DNA of 64,000 bases, taken from positions 124,001 through 188,000 of the forward strand of contig NZ_VSEY01000016.1 in the NCBI RefSeq assembly GCF_008086045.1, read 5' to 3'. This document shows, piece by piece, positions 7,687-17,959 of the stretch; position 1 is the first letter of the stretch; each line of letters starts with the position of its first letter. The notes beneath the pieces were generated by a model, which was not told the origin of the DNA, did not search any database, and worked only from the letters and a program-made list of their open reading frames with translations. Both the position numbers and the translations under genes were made by a program. Origin of the DNA: Nonomuraea sp. PA05. Its GTDB lineage: Bacteria > Actinomycetota > Actinomycetes > Streptosporangiales > Streptosporangiaceae.

Positions 7687-8098
7687 TTTCCTTCCCTGTC
7701 ACCGCCCGCCGCCCGGTGCCCTTGTCGGCGGCCTCCACCGACTCCCAGAGCGTCTCGTACCACGGCGGCACCGCGGCCGGCTGTTTCACGGCCGTCTGTT
7801 CCCTGCCCTGCTCGGGCTCCATCACCACATAGCACTTCTCGCCCGGACCGCAGTAGTGCAGCCGTTCCTTGGCCGTCTTCTTGATCCAGTTCGGATCGTC
7901 GCTCTGCCGGTCACGGGCCAGCAAGGCCTGCTTCTCCGCCTCGACCCTGGCCTTCTCCGCGCGCAGCTCGGAGATGCTGCGGCGCAGGCTGATGTACTCG
8001 CGCACAGGGTAGGCCAGGCTCATCGCGATCGCGCACACCACGACGGCCAGGATGGCGGCCCTCCCGGTGAGCTGCGGCCTTTTCGCCAATTGCTGCAC
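7673..8098 (-). CDS. ftsB: Septum formation initiator FtsB/DivIC
   Basis: 141 residues. One transmembrane helix (about 13-31) is followed by a coiled coil (about 33-65, rich in Arg, Glu, Leu) and a conserved segment ending in the CGPGEKCYVV block. FtsB/DivIC proteins bridge FtsL and FtsQ in the division septum. The basic, short N-terminus faces the cytoplasm. The tail beyond residue 105 is poorly conserved. Lies just below enolase, the usual actinobacterial order. Confidence 0.9.
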   Translation of the reverse strand: MQQLAKRPQLTGRAAILAVVVCAIAMSLAYPVREYISLRRSISELRAEKARVEAEKQALLARDRQSDDPNWIKKTAKERLHYCGPGEKCYVVMEPEQGREQTAVKQPAAVPPWYETLWESVEAADKGTGRRAVTGKESVGQ

Positions 8099-8107
8099 AC
8101 CCCCTCA

Positions 8108-8150
8108 AGTACGGCTCGCGGCCGGATTACGGGGCGCCGCGAGCCGTACT
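8108..8150 (-). terminator. Long hairpin between eno and ftsB
   Basis: Fourteen-base perfect arms (AGTACGGCTCGCGG and its complement) around a 15-base loop fill most of the 57-base gap after eno. There is no T-run. It probably terminates or attenuates eno transcription before ftsB. Confidence 0.65.
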
Positions 8151-8155
8151 CGAAA

Positions 8156-9433
<1,278 letters not shown>

Positions 9434-9539
9434 GGGATGCGCTCCTAAATCGAAAGGTGATATGCCATCAGAGCCTATCGGTACGGCTGCGCGTGGGGTG
9501 GGTGTGGTCAGGTGCCGGGCTGGCCTCCGGGTGCCGCCG

Positions 9540-11528
9540 TCAGGCGCCGTCCGTCAGGCTCCAGGCTCTGAGGCGGCCGGCGGTCTGCGCGACGAGGAGG
9601 CCGTCGCCCACCGCCAGTGACGTCACGTCCGCGTCCGAGCCGAGCAGGCGGCCCAGCCGGGTGCCGGCGTCGGCGTTCCACACGCTGACGCCACCGGAAC
9701 CGGCGGCGATCATCCTGCGTCCCCCGGCCGTGGTGCCGCCGACGGCCTTCCCTCCCGTGGCGAGCGAGCGGACGAGCTCTCCGGTGCTCAGGTCGTACAG
9801 GCCCGTGGTGGTGCCGGACGTGACGGCGGCCAGGTCGTTCCCCAACGTGGTCAGCGAGCTGACGCGGCCCTCGGCGACGACGCGCCGGCCGCCGCCGAGG
9901 ACGCCGTCGTCGGTGCCGATGAGCGGCCGGCCGTTCCCCTCGTGCCACGCCACCGCGTTGACGGGGGCGGACACGTTCTGGACGTCGCCGACGAGGTCGT
10001 CCGTGACCAGGTCGACCGTCTCGACCTTGCCGTCGGGGCAGCCGACCACGGCGACCGCGTGGCCGCGCCAGGTGCCCAGGCCCATGACGGCGTCCGACGC
10101 GCAACCGCTGTGCCAGGCGCCCTGCTTCGGCCGGCCGATCTCCCAGCGCCGCAGGCGGCCGTCGGCGCCGGTCCAGACGACGGTCTGCTTGCCGCCGACC
10201 AGGGCCAGTCCCAGCGAGAGGACGGGCCCTTCGCCGGGGTCGGCCAGCCTGCCCAGCCGCTTGCCGCCCCTGGCGTCCCACACGTTGATCGAGTTGTCCT
10301 TGCGGTCGGCGTAGGCGACCACGGGGGTGCCGCGGTGGTGCCCGATCGCCATCGCCGCGATGTCCGCGCCCTCGGGCGGCCCGAACGCGAGGCCCAGCTC
10401 GACCCCGTACGTCGCGCTCGCCGACGCGCGCGGCGTTGTGTCGTCGCCGCCGGACGCCGCCCAGCCCCGCCACAGCAGGCCGATCGCCAGGCCGGCGGCC
10501 AGCAGGGCGCCGATGCCCGCGATGGCCAGCCGCCTGGTTCTCTCGGAGGGCGGGCCACTCACCATGGGGTCGCTCACCATGGGGTCGCTCACCATGGGAT
10601 CGCTCACCCAGGGGTCGCTCACCATGGGGTCGCTCACCGGGGGCAGGGGCGCCGTGCCGACCGCGGGCATGGGGGCCGTGCTCGCCGGGACGGGCCCGGT
10701 GACGGCAGGCATGGGGGCGGTGGCGGCGTGGCGACCCAGCAGCCGCATCAGCACGTCGTCCGCCGTCGGCCGCGCCCCGGGCTCCTTGGCCAGGCAGGCC
10801 CGTAACACCGACCGCAGCGGCTCGGCCACCCCGTCCAGATCAGGCTCGGCGTTCAGGATGCGGTGCATCACGGCCGGGATCGAGTCGCGCCCGAACAGCG
10901 GCTCCCCCGTCCCCGCGAACCCCATCGTCGAGGCCCAGCTGAAGACGTCCGTCGCCGCCGTCACACTCTCCCCGGCGATCTGCTCGGGCGCCATGAACCC
11001 GGGCGTGCCGACCACGCTGCTGGACGTCGTCGAGGCGTCCATGCCCTTGGCGATCCCGAAGTCGATCACCCGCGGCCCGTCGGGCCCCATCAGGATGTTG
11101 CTGGGCTTGAAGTCGCGGTGCACGATCCCGGCGCCGTGGATGGCGGTCAGCGCGGTGACGGTCCCGACGGCCAGGCGTTCCAGCTCGCCCCCGGACAGCG
11201 CCCCGCCGCCCGCGACCTGGTCGTGCAGTGAGGGCCCTTCGATGAACTCGCTGACGATGTACGGGCGCCCTTCGACGACGCCGCTGTCCAGCACCCTGGC
11301 CGTGCAGAACCCGGCGACGCCCGCCGCGATGGCGCTCTCCCGCAGGAAGCGCCGCTCGGCCCTGGCGTTGCCCAGCAGCCGCGTGTGCAGCATCTTGACG
11401 GCCACGCGGGTGCCCGAGGAGTCGCGCGCGAGGAAGACGGAGCCCTGCCCGCCGTCGCCGAGCCCGCCGAGCAGGCGGTAGCCCGCCACGTGCCGCGGCT
11501 CCCCCGAGTGCAGCCGTCTCAGCTCCAC
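9540..11528 (-). CDS. Membrane Ser/Thr protein kinase with WD40-like sensor
   Basis: 662 residues. The kinase domain (about 15-270) has a glycine loop GLGDGGQGSV, the ATP lysine in VAVKML, catalytic HRDFKPSN and metal-binding DFG, so it should be active. A linker of Ala/Pro and five VSDPM-like repeats leads to one transmembrane helix (about 336-357). The outer part (about 370-662) carries repeated blades such as VNVWDARGGKRLGRL and SVWNADAGTRLGRLL, resembling a WD40/PQQ beta-propeller, possibly a ligand or wall sensor. Inserted between eno and mazG, a pair adjacent or close together in other actinobacteria. Confidence 0.88.
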   Translation of the reverse strand: MELRRLHSGEPRHVAGYRLLGGLGDGGQGSVFLARDSSGTRVAVKMLHTRLLGNARAERRFLRESAIAAGVAGFCTARVLDSGVVEGRPYIVSEFIEGPSLHDQVAGGGALSGGELERLAVGTVTALTAIHGAGIVHRDFKPSNILMGPDGPRVIDFGIAKGMDASTTSSSVVGTPGFMAPEQIAGESVTAATDVFSWASTMGFAGTGEPLFGRDSIPAVMHRILNAEPDLDGVAEPLRSVLRACLAKEPGARPTADDVLMRLLGRHAATAPMPAVTGPVPASTAPMPAVGTAPLPPVSDPMVSDPWVSDPMVSDPMVSDPMVSGPPSERTRRLAIAGIGALLAAGLAIGLLWRGWAASGGDDTTPRASASATYGVELGLAFGPPEGADIAAMAIGHHRGTPVVAYADRKDNSINVWDARGGKRLGRLADPGEGPVLSLGLALVGGKQTVVWTGADGRLRRWEIGRPKQGAWHSGCASDAVMGLGTWRGHAVAVVGCPDGKVETVDLVTDDLVGDVQNVSAPVNAVAWHEGNGRPLIGTDDGVLGGGRRVVAEGRVSSLTTLGNDLAAVTSGTTTGLYDLSTGELVRSLATGGKAVGGTTAGGRRMIAAGSGGVSVWNADAGTRLGRLLGSDADVTSLAVGDGLLVAQTAGRLRAWSLTDGA
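10558..10640. repeat. 15-bp tandem repeat coding VSDPM
   Basis: Five copies of a CTCACCATGGGGTCG-like unit, one diverged (CTCACCCAGGGGTCG), lie in frame in the juxtamembrane linker of the kinase gene. Copy number could vary by slippage, changing the spacing between kinase and membrane by five residues at a time. Confidence 0.8.
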
Positions 11529-11553
11529 CGAAAAGTCCCCCTGGGTAACAGCC

Positions 11554-12489
11554 TCAGCCGGTCGTGGACTCCCACGTACGGACCCGGTCGCGGTAGGTGC
11601 GCGCCGCGGCCCGCAGCTCCGCCTCCGCGTCCAGCCCGGCCTCGGCGGCCCGCCGGACCAGGTCGAACAGCTCCCGCGCGACCCCCTGCCCGATGGCGGC
11701 CGACAGCGACCCGGGCGCCCCTGCCCGCTCGGCCCTGCGCATGAGCTGCGCGGCCAGCGACAGCGCCGGCTGCCCCATGGGCACCCCGTCGAGCACCGAC
11801 TCGCGGCCCTTGGCGGCCCGCTCGGCGGCCTTGATCGCTTCCCAGTTGTCGTTGACCTCGTCGGCGCTCTCGGCGCGCACCGAGCCGAACACGTGGGGAT
11901 GGCGGCGGACGAGCTTCTCGACGATCCCGGCGGCCACGTCGTCCATGTCGAAGCCCTCGGCGACCCGCGCGTGGAAGACGACCTGCAGCAGCAGGTCGCC
12001 GAGCTCCTCGCGGAGCGCCGGGTAGTCGCCCTGCTCGATCGTCTCCAGTACCTCGTAGGCCTCTTCCAGCAGGTACGGCACGAGCGTCTCGTGCGTCTGC
12101 TTGCGGTCCCACGGGCATTCGGTGCGCAGCCGTTCCATCACCGCCACCAGGTCGAGCACCCGCGCCCCCGGCAGGTCGTACGACCCTGGCACGACCTCGA
12201 TGAGCGGCGGCTCGTCGAGCGCGACGGCGGCGTGCCCGACGGCGCGCATGAAGTCCTCGCCGTCCTGCTCCGACAGCCAGACCACGGTCTCGCCCGCCGC
12301 GCGCACGGCCAGCGCCCGCGCGTCGGGCTCGACGACCTCGACCTCGACGCCGGCCTCGGCCAGGTAGGGAAGCTGCGGGTGCGAGCCTGAGCCGGTGAGG
12401 ACGGGGCCGGAGCGCAGCGCCTGCCAGGCCTGGTGGCTCAGCAGGCCAGGCGCGACCCTGGGCGAGGTGGTGACGACGATCAGCGGCAC
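11554..12489 (-). CDS. mazG: Nucleoside triphosphate pyrophosphohydrolase MazG
   Basis: 311 residues. Hydrolyses NTPs or dNTPs to NMP and pyrophosphate, a house-cleaning function. The MazG core starts about residue 110, with LRTECPWDRKQTHETLVPY, then LLEEAYEVLE and EELGDLLLQVVFHAR giving the EExxE and ExxD metal ligands. The first 100 residues form the extra N-terminal domain usual in actinobacterial MazG. Starts two bases from the lipoprotein gene stop, so it is co-transcribed with mfd and the lipoprotein. Confidence 0.92.
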   Translation of the reverse strand: MPLIVVTTSPRVAPGLLSHQAWQALRSGPVLTGSGSHPQLPYLAEAGVEVEVVEPDARALAVRAAGETVVWLSEQDGEDFMRAVGHAAVALDEPPLIEVVPGSYDLPGARVLDLVAVMERLRTECPWDRKQTHETLVPYLLEEAYEVLETIEQGDYPALREELGDLLLQVVFHARVAEGFDMDDVAAGIVEKLVRRHPHVFGSVRAESADEVNDNWEAIKAAERAAKGRESVLDGVPMGQPALSLAAQLMRRAERAGAPGSLSAAIGQGVARELFDLVRRAAEAGLDAEAELRAAARTYRDRVRTWESTTG

Positions 12490-12491
12490 GG

Positions 12492-13094
12492 TCAGCCCTG
12501 GGCCGGCTGCTGCGCCTGCTGCTGCGTGAGCTTGCCGAACCTGCCGGTGTCGACGAACAGGGCCGGGTTCTGCTCGGACCGCTGCGCGTTGAGCGTGCCG
12601 AAGCGCGGGTTGAAGACCGGCTTGATGGAGGTGAACTCCTGGATCAGCTTCTCCTGCCCGGCCTGGCCGCCGAACTGCTGCTGCAGCTTGGTCAGGCCGA
12701 CCATGGCGCGCGCGTAGTCGCGGGCGTCGCCCGGCGCGACGCCGTTGGCCAGCAGGTTGATCTCGGCCGACTGGAACTGGCCGGGGTCCTTGAGCGCGGT
12801 GTCGACCTCGGTCTCGCTCACCTGCACCTTGTGGCGGTCCATGAGCTGCTTGGACACGCTCACGTTGACCAGGCGCTGCAGCACGGCCTGGTTGGCCGGC
12901 ACGCCGAGCGCCGACTCGTCGAGCTGCGCCTTCTTCAGCGCGGCCAGGTAGGCCTGCGTGTCAGCGTTCAGCTTGCTCATCGAGATGCGCTCGTTCCCGA
13001 CCACGGCCGCGGCCCCGGCCTGCATGGGAGAGGAGCAGGCGGTCAGCGCCGCGACCACCGCAGCGGCGGCCACGGCCACTCGTATCGATTTCAC
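12492..13094 (-). CDS. SurA N-terminal-like lipoprotein
   Basis: 200 residues. A lipoprotein signal peptide (MKSIRVAVAAAAVV) with lipobox LTAC, lipidated Cys20. The mature part is helical and looks like the chaperone domain of SurA/PrsA foldases (NERISMSKLNADTQAYLAAL near the start, ARAMVGLTKLQQQFG later) but has no PPIase domain. Probably an extracytoplasmic chaperone-like protein. In mycobacteria the equivalent position between mazG and eno is held by another lipoprotein (LpqU). Confidence 0.82.
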   Translation of the reverse strand: MKSIRVAVAAAAVVAALTACSSPMQAGAAAVVGNERISMSKLNADTQAYLAALKKAQLDESALGVPANQAVLQRLVNVSVSKQLMDRHKVQVSETEVDTALKDPGQFQSAEINLLANGVAPGDARDYARAMVGLTKLQQQFGGQAGQEKLIQEFTSIKPVFNPRFGTLNAQRSEQNPALFVDTGRFGKLTQQQAQQPAQG

Positions 13095-13124
13095 GTACGT
13101 CCCTTTCCGACCAGAAAACCGCCG

Positions 13125-16100
13125 CTAGCTTACCCGTGCGGGCTCGAGGAACATCGCCTCGACCAGGTCCCCGCACCATTTGAGCAGGTCGAGGTCGCGC
13201 AGCGGCTGCCCGCCGAGGGGCTTGGTCTTGGGGATCGGCACCAGCAGGGTCTCGGCGGCCTGCTTGTAGATCGCCTTCTTGTACAGGCGGTCCAGGCGTA
13301 CCTGCTGCGACTCCCTGAGCCTGGCCGGGCCGAACTTGATGTTCTGACCTTGCAGGGTGACGTCGGTGAGCCCGGCGGCGCGGGCCCTGATCCGGAACCT
13401 GGCGACCTCCAGGAGGTTGTCCACCTCCATCGGCGGCTTGCCGTAGCGGTCGGTCAGCTCCTCGCGCACCTCCTCGATGTGCGTCTCGGAGGCGATGGCG
13501 GCGATCCGCTTGTACGCCTCCAGCCGCAGCCGCTCGGAGGTCACGTAGTCGTGCGGGATGTGCGCGTTGATCGGCAGCTCGACCTTGACGTCCTGCTGCT
13601 CCTCCTGCACCTCGGCGCCCGACAGCTTGGCCTTCTGCTCCTGCACGGCCTCGGCCATGAGCCGGACGTACAGGTCGAAGCCGACGCCCGCGATGAAGCC
13701 GGACTGCTCGGCGCCCAGCACGTTGCCGGCGCCGCGGATCTCCAGGTCCTTCATCGCGACGTACATGCCCGCGCCCATCTCGGTGTGCTGCGAGATGGTG
13801 GCGAGCCGCTCGTGCGCGGTCTCGGTCAGCGGCTTCTCCGGCGGGTAGAGGAAGTAGGCGTACCCGCGCTCCCTGCCTCGCCCGACCCGGCCGCGAAGCT
13901 GGTGGAGCTGCGACAGGCCGTAGTTGTCGGCCCGGTCGACGATGAGCGTGTTGGCGTTGGGCACGTCGAGGCCGGACTCGACGATCGTGGTGGAGACGAG
14001 CAGGTCGTACTCCCGCTCCCAGAACCCCACCATGATCTTTTCGAGCTGGTGCTCGTTCATCTGCCCGTGCGCCACCGCGATGCGCGCCTCCGGCACCAGC
14101 TCACGCAGCCGCGCGGCGACCTTGTTGATCGAGGCCACCCGGTTGTGCACGAAGAAGATCTGCCCGTCACGCATCAGCTCGCGCCGGATCGCCGCGCCGA
14201 TCTGCTTCTCCTCGTACGGCCCGACGAACGTGAGGATCGGATGCCGTTCCTCCGGCGGCGTGAGGATCGTGGACATCTCGCGGATGCCGGTGAGACCCAT
14301 CTCCAGCGTGCGCGGGATCGGCGTGGCCGACATGGCCAGCACGTCCACCTGCGTGCGCAGGTGCTTCATGGCCTCCTTGTGCTCGACGCCGAACCGCTGC
14401 TCCTCGTCGATGATGATCAGCCCCAGGTCCTTGAACCTGACCTCGGGGCTGAGCAGCCGGTGGGTGCCGATCACGACGTCCACCGCGCCGGAGCGCAGCC
14501 CTTCGAGGGTGCCCTTGACCTCGCCGTCGGTCTGGAACCGGGAGACCGGCTTGATCGCGACGGGGAAGCTGGAGAAGCGCTCGGCGAAGGTGGACATGTG
14601 CTGCTGCACCAGCAGCGTCGTGGGCACCAGCACCGCGACCTGCTTGCCGTCCTGCACCGCCTTGAACGCCGCCCGCACCGCGATCTCGGTCTTGCCGTAG
14701 CCCACGTCGCCGCAGATCAGCCTGTCCATCGGGACGCCGCGCTCCATGTCGCGCTTGACCTCGTCGATGGCTTCGAGCTGGTCGCCTGTCTCGGCGTAGG
14801 GGAAGGCGTCCTCCATCTCCCGCTGCCACGGCGTGTCGGCGCCGAAGGCGTGGCCGGGCGAGGCCATGCGGGCGGAGTAGAGCCTGATCAGCTCGCCCGC
14901 GATCTCCTTGACGGCCTTCTTGGCCCGCGACTTGGCCTTGGCCCAGTCGGCGCCGCCCATGCGGTTGAGCGTGGGCGCCTCGCCGCCGACGTAGCGGGTG
15001 ACCTCGTCGAGCTGGTCGGTGGGCACGTAGAGGCGGTCGCCCTTGGCGTACTCGATGACCAGGTACTCGCGGGTGGCGCCCTGCACGGTGCGCTGCACCA
15101 TCTCGATGTAGCGGCCGACGCCGTGCTGCTCGTGCACCACGTGGTCGCCGACCTTGAGCTGCAGCGGGTCGACCATGTTGCGGCGGCGGGAGGGCAGGCG
15201 CCGCATGTCCTTGGTGGAGGCCTTCTGGCCGACCAGGTCGAGGTGGGTGAGCACGGCCAGGCCGGGCGTGATGAAGCCGTGCTCGATCAGGCCGGTCGTG
15301 ACGTGCACGACCTTGGGCTCCGGCGCCTTGTCCAGGTACTGCTGGAGCCTGGCCGGCACGTCGACGCCCTTGAGCAGCTCGACCATGCGCTCGGCCGGGC
15401 CGTGGCCCTCGCTGAGCAGCACGACGGCCTTGTCGTCGGCCAGCCAGCCCTTGATGTCGGCCAGCGCCTTGGCGGTGTCGCCGCGGTAGGCCTCGGAGTC
15501 CTGGGCGTCCAGCTCGACGCCGCCGCCGAACGGCGCCATCGTCCACCAGGGCTGGCCCAGCGCGTCGGCGTGCTCGCGGATCTCCTCCAGCGTGCGGAAC
15601 GCGGCCGCGCCGAGGTCGATCGGCGCCTCGCCGCCGGCCGCCGCGTTGATCCAGGAGGCTTCGAGGAACTCCTGCGAGGTGCGTACGAGCTCCTCGGCCC
15701 TGCCCCTGATCCGCTCGGGGTCGCACACGAACACCGCGGACCTGATCGGCAGGTGGTCGAGCAGCAGGTCCATCTCCCCCGCCAGCACGGGCGCGAACGC
15801 CTCCATGCCCTCGACCGGCAGGCCCTCGGCGAGCTGGTCGAGCACCTCGGCCAGCGCCGGGTGCTCCTCAGCCAGCTCCCTGGCCCGCGCCCGCACCTCG
15901 CCGGTGAGCAGCAGCTCCCGGCACGGCGGCGCGAACAGCCCGTCCTCCGCCGCCTCCAGCGAGCGCTGGTCGCCCACCTTGAACCAGCGGATCTCCTCGA
16001 CCGTGTCGCCCCAGAACTCCAGCCGCAGCGGGTGCTCCTCGGTGGGCGGGAACACGTCGAGCAGCCCGCCCCTGACGGCCACCTCGCCGCGCTTCTCCAC

Positions 16101-16613
16101 CATGTCCACGCGGTGGTAGCCGTTGCCGACCAGGTTGTCCACGACGTCGTCGAGGTCGGCGTCGTCGCCGGCGCGCAGCCGGATGGGCTCCAGGTCGCCC
16201 AGCCCCTTGACGACCGGCTGCAGCAAGGCGCGCACGGGGGCCACGATCACGCTGAGCGGCCCGGCGGCGGTGTCGCCCTTGACCGGGTGCGCCAGCCTGC
16301 GCAGCACCGCCAGCCGCTGGCCGACGGTGTCGCTGCGCGGCGAGAGCCGCTCGTGCGGCAGCGTCTCCCAGGCCGGGAACACGGCCACGGAGCTGGGCTC
16401 GATCAGGCTCGTAAGCGCGGCGGCGAGGTCTTCGGCCTCGCGGCCTGTGGCGGTGACGGCGAGCACGGTGCGCTGGTCATGCGCGGTCAGCGCGGCCACG
16501 CCGAACGGGCGCAGCGCGGACGGCGCGATCAGCGAGACGTCGCCGCCCTCCTCCAGAGCGGCGGACAGTTTCGGGTCGGCGCGAACAAGGTCAAGTAGCC
16601 CGGAAAGACTCAT
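13125..16613 (-). CDS. mfd: Transcription-repair coupling factor
   Basis: 1162 residues. Removes RNA polymerase stalled at DNA lesions and recruits UvrA. Domains in order: UvrB-homology region with RVDMVEKRGEVAVRGG; RNA polymerase-interacting CarD-like domain (LKVGDHVVHEQHGVGRY); helicase with Walker A GDVGYGKTE, motif II IDEEQRFG, motif III SATPIPRTL and motif VI QLRGRVGRGRERGYAYF; and a C-terminal TRCF domain. The start is taken at ATG 16613; a frame extends seven codons further. Convergent or divergent partners are absent; it heads the mfd-lipoprotein-mazG run. Confidence 0.96.
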   Translation of the reverse strand: MSLSGLLDLVRADPKLSAALEEGGDVSLIAPSALRPFGVAALTAHDQRTVLAVTATGREAEDLAAALTSLIEPSSVAVFPAWETLPHERLSPRSDTVGQRLAVLRRLAHPVKGDTAAGPLSVIVAPVRALLQPVVKGLGDLEPIRLRAGDDADLDDVVDNLVGNGYHRVDMVEKRGEVAVRGGLLDVFPPTEEHPLRLEFWGDTVEEIRWFKVGDQRSLEAAEDGLFAPPCRELLLTGEVRARARELAEEHPALAEVLDQLAEGLPVEGMEAFAPVLAGEMDLLLDHLPIRSAVFVCDPERIRGRAEELVRTSQEFLEASWINAAAGGEAPIDLGAAAFRTLEEIREHADALGQPWWTMAPFGGGVELDAQDSEAYRGDTAKALADIKGWLADDKAVVLLSEGHGPAERMVELLKGVDVPARLQQYLDKAPEPKVVHVTTGLIEHGFITPGLAVLTHLDLVGQKASTKDMRRLPSRRRNMVDPLQLKVGDHVVHEQHGVGRYIEMVQRTVQGATREYLVIEYAKGDRLYVPTDQLDEVTRYVGGEAPTLNRMGGADWAKAKSRAKKAVKEIAGELIRLYSARMASPGHAFGADTPWQREMEDAFPYAETGDQLEAIDEVKRDMERGVPMDRLICGDVGYGKTEIAVRAAFKAVQDGKQVAVLVPTTLLVQQHMSTFAERFSSFPVAIKPVSRFQTDGEVKGTLEGLRSGAVDVVIGTHRLLSPEVRFKDLGLIIIDEEQRFGVEHKEAMKHLRTQVDVLAMSATPIPRTLEMGLTGIREMSTILTPPEERHPILTFVGPYEEKQIGAAIRRELMRDGQIFFVHNRVASINKVAARLRELVPEARIAVAHGQMNEHQLEKIMVGFWEREYDLLVSTTIVESGLDVPNANTLIVDRADNYGLSQLHQLRGRVGRGRERGYAYFLYPPEKPLTETAHERLATISQHTEMGAGMYVAMKDLEIRGAGNVLGAEQSGFIAGVGFDLYVRLMAEAVQEQKAKLSGAEVQEEQQDVKVELPINAHIPHDYVTSERLRLEAYKRIAAIASETHIEEVREELTDRYGKPPMEVDNLLEVARFRIRARAAGLTDVTLQGQNIKFGPARLRESQQVRLDRLYKKAIYKQAAETLLVPIPKTKPLGGQPLRDLDLLKWCGDLVEAMFLEPARVS

Positions 16614-16705
16614 CAGATACGCCCACAGCCCCACGACGGCAACACGATTACCCCCGGCCGTGTCAGGTCGCGGGGGTCTCTTCTCAGCCTACTCGCCGCA
16701 GCGGC

Positions 16706-17068
16706 TCAGCCAACTCGATAACCAGGCACGGAAGGCCAGCGCACGGTCAGCACCGTCGAAGCCTCCTCCGCCCGCCAGGAATGGTCGACGCCCTTGCCCC
16801 ACACCACGTAGTCGCCAGGGACGGACAGCAACACGCTGCGTCCCGGCAGTTCCACCCGGAACCGGCCGCTGATCAGCACGAGCAACGCGGTGCGCGCCTC
16901 GCCCTTCACCCACTCCAGCCGCTCGTCGCCTGGCGGGTGCACACCCCACTTGATCTCGACGTCTTCACTGTGTCTTGGATCGCCAGGGGGTTTGAAATGC
17001 CCGAGCAGCCACCCGCGGTCGCCCGCGGCGTCCACGCCCGCGTTCCCCACGTAGATCCGATCGTTCAC
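16706..17068 (-). CDS. Cupin-fold small protein
   Basis: 120 residues with a central beta-rich core: WVKGEARTALLVLISGRFRV, then SVLLSVPGDYVVWGKGVDHSW. That is the two-motif pattern of single-domain cupins (G-rich turn, PGD, terminal His). Only one clear metal-type histidine is seen, so catalysis is doubtful; it may bind a small ligand. It is divergent from the methyltransferase gene across a 44-base gap, so the two probably share a promoter region. Confidence 0.75.
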   Translation of the reverse strand: MNDRIYVGNAGVDAAGDRGWLLGHFKPPGDPRHSEDVEIKWGVHPPGDERLEWVKGEARTALLVLISGRFRVELPGRSVLLSVPGDYVVWGKGVDHSWRAEEASTVLTVRWPSVPGYRVG

Positions 17069-17112
17069 GGGGCAGGACGCTAGCAGGGAAATGCATTACG
17101 GAAGGGGAGCGG

Positions 17113-17850
17113 TTGACTACTGTAGGTCATATGTCTGAGGTGCGATCGGTCGCCCAGCGAGGCGACCTCTTCGGTCAGCGGGTCCGCGAGCACGTTGCCG
17201 GGCAACCGATGAGGCGGCTGGACGTGCTGGTCGCCGGGTGCGCCCACGACGAGCCGCTGGTGCTCGAGCACATCGAGACCAGGGCCACAGGGGCGGACGA
17301 GGATCATCCGGCGATCCGGCGGGTGCTGGAGGAAAGGGCGGACCTCGTCACATGGTCGCTGGGCGACCTGCGCTCGGTGCCGCTGCCGCCGCGCGGCTTC
17401 GACATCATCCAGCTGTCGTTCCTGCTGGAGCGGGTGCGCCACGCCGAGCTGGTCCTCGACCGGCTGCTGCAGTCGCTGCGGCCGGGCGGGCTGGTGCTGC
17501 TGCGGGTGCGCGACAGGAGGTCGGCGTACGGGCTGCTCGACCGGCTCACGCCTGGATGGCTGCGCCGCCTGCTGTGGCGCGGCCTGGTGCGTCCCGGCGT
17601 TCCCGGGCCGCTGCCCGCCGTGTACGAGCCGCTGGCCTCCAGCGACGGGCTGCACGCGTTCTGTCTGAGCCGCGGTCTGATGATCACCGATGACGAGCGG
17701 AACCTGAGCGGGCCCGCCCGTTCGCGCCGGATCGGCGCCGCGGCCGTGGCGCTGGTCTCCAAGCTGACCAGCGGATACTTCCCGGCCTCGCACGACGAGA
17801 TCACCATGGTGATCAGGAAGCCGCAGCACCACTTCGCGCGGCGGCTGTGA
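17113..17850 (+). CDS. Class I SAM-dependent methyltransferase
   Basis: 245 residues. The Rossmann core is recognisable but divergent: LDVLVAGCAHDEPLVLEHIE replaces the usual VLDxGxGxG. Then come VLEERADLVTWSLGDLRSVPLPPRGFDIIQLSFLLER (motifs II-IV) and the post-core LRPGGLVLLRVRDR. The substrate is unknown. The start is uncertain: TTG at 17113 follows AGGGGAG closely, while ATG at 17131 is a normal codon but lacks a nearby site. Last gene before the sulfation locus; a hairpin follows it. Confidence 0.75.
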   Translation: MTTVGHMSEVRSVAQRGDLFGQRVREHVAGQPMRRLDVLVAGCAHDEPLVLEHIETRATGADEDHPAIRRVLEERADLVTWSLGDLRSVPLPPRGFDIIQLSFLLERVRHAELVLDRLLQSLRPGGLVLLRVRDRRSAYGLLDRLTPGWLRRLLWRGLVRPGVPGPLPAVYEPLASSDGLHAFCLSRGLMITDDERNLSGPARSRRIGAAAVALVSKLTSGYFPASHDEITMVIRKPQHHFARRL

Positions 17851-17855
17851 CGGGC

Positions 17856-17880
17856 TCCGGGGCCCCAGTGGCCCCAGGAG
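17856..17880 (+). terminator. Hairpin after the methyltransferase gene
   Basis: CTCC-GGGGCC, a CCAGT loop and GGCCCC-AGGAG form a ten-pair stem with one bulge just past the stop. It has no T-run. Marks a likely boundary before the sulfation locus. Confidence 0.5.
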
Positions 17881-17959
17881 AGGGGCTGGCGACACACTGG
17901 TATCAGCCGGTAGACTCCTTTCCTACCAATTCAATCGGAATAGTTGGGATGCAGACAAC

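Noticed and set aside
12831..16598. 1255-codon plus-strand frame opposite mfd
   Set aside because: It is the antisense of mfd, kept open by GC-rich third positions, with low-complexity Arg/His/Leu/Val composition.
17890..17959. Sulfur-responsive operator before cysC
   Set aside because: A weak CCAATTC/GGAAT repeat is present but too imperfect to support a named regulator.
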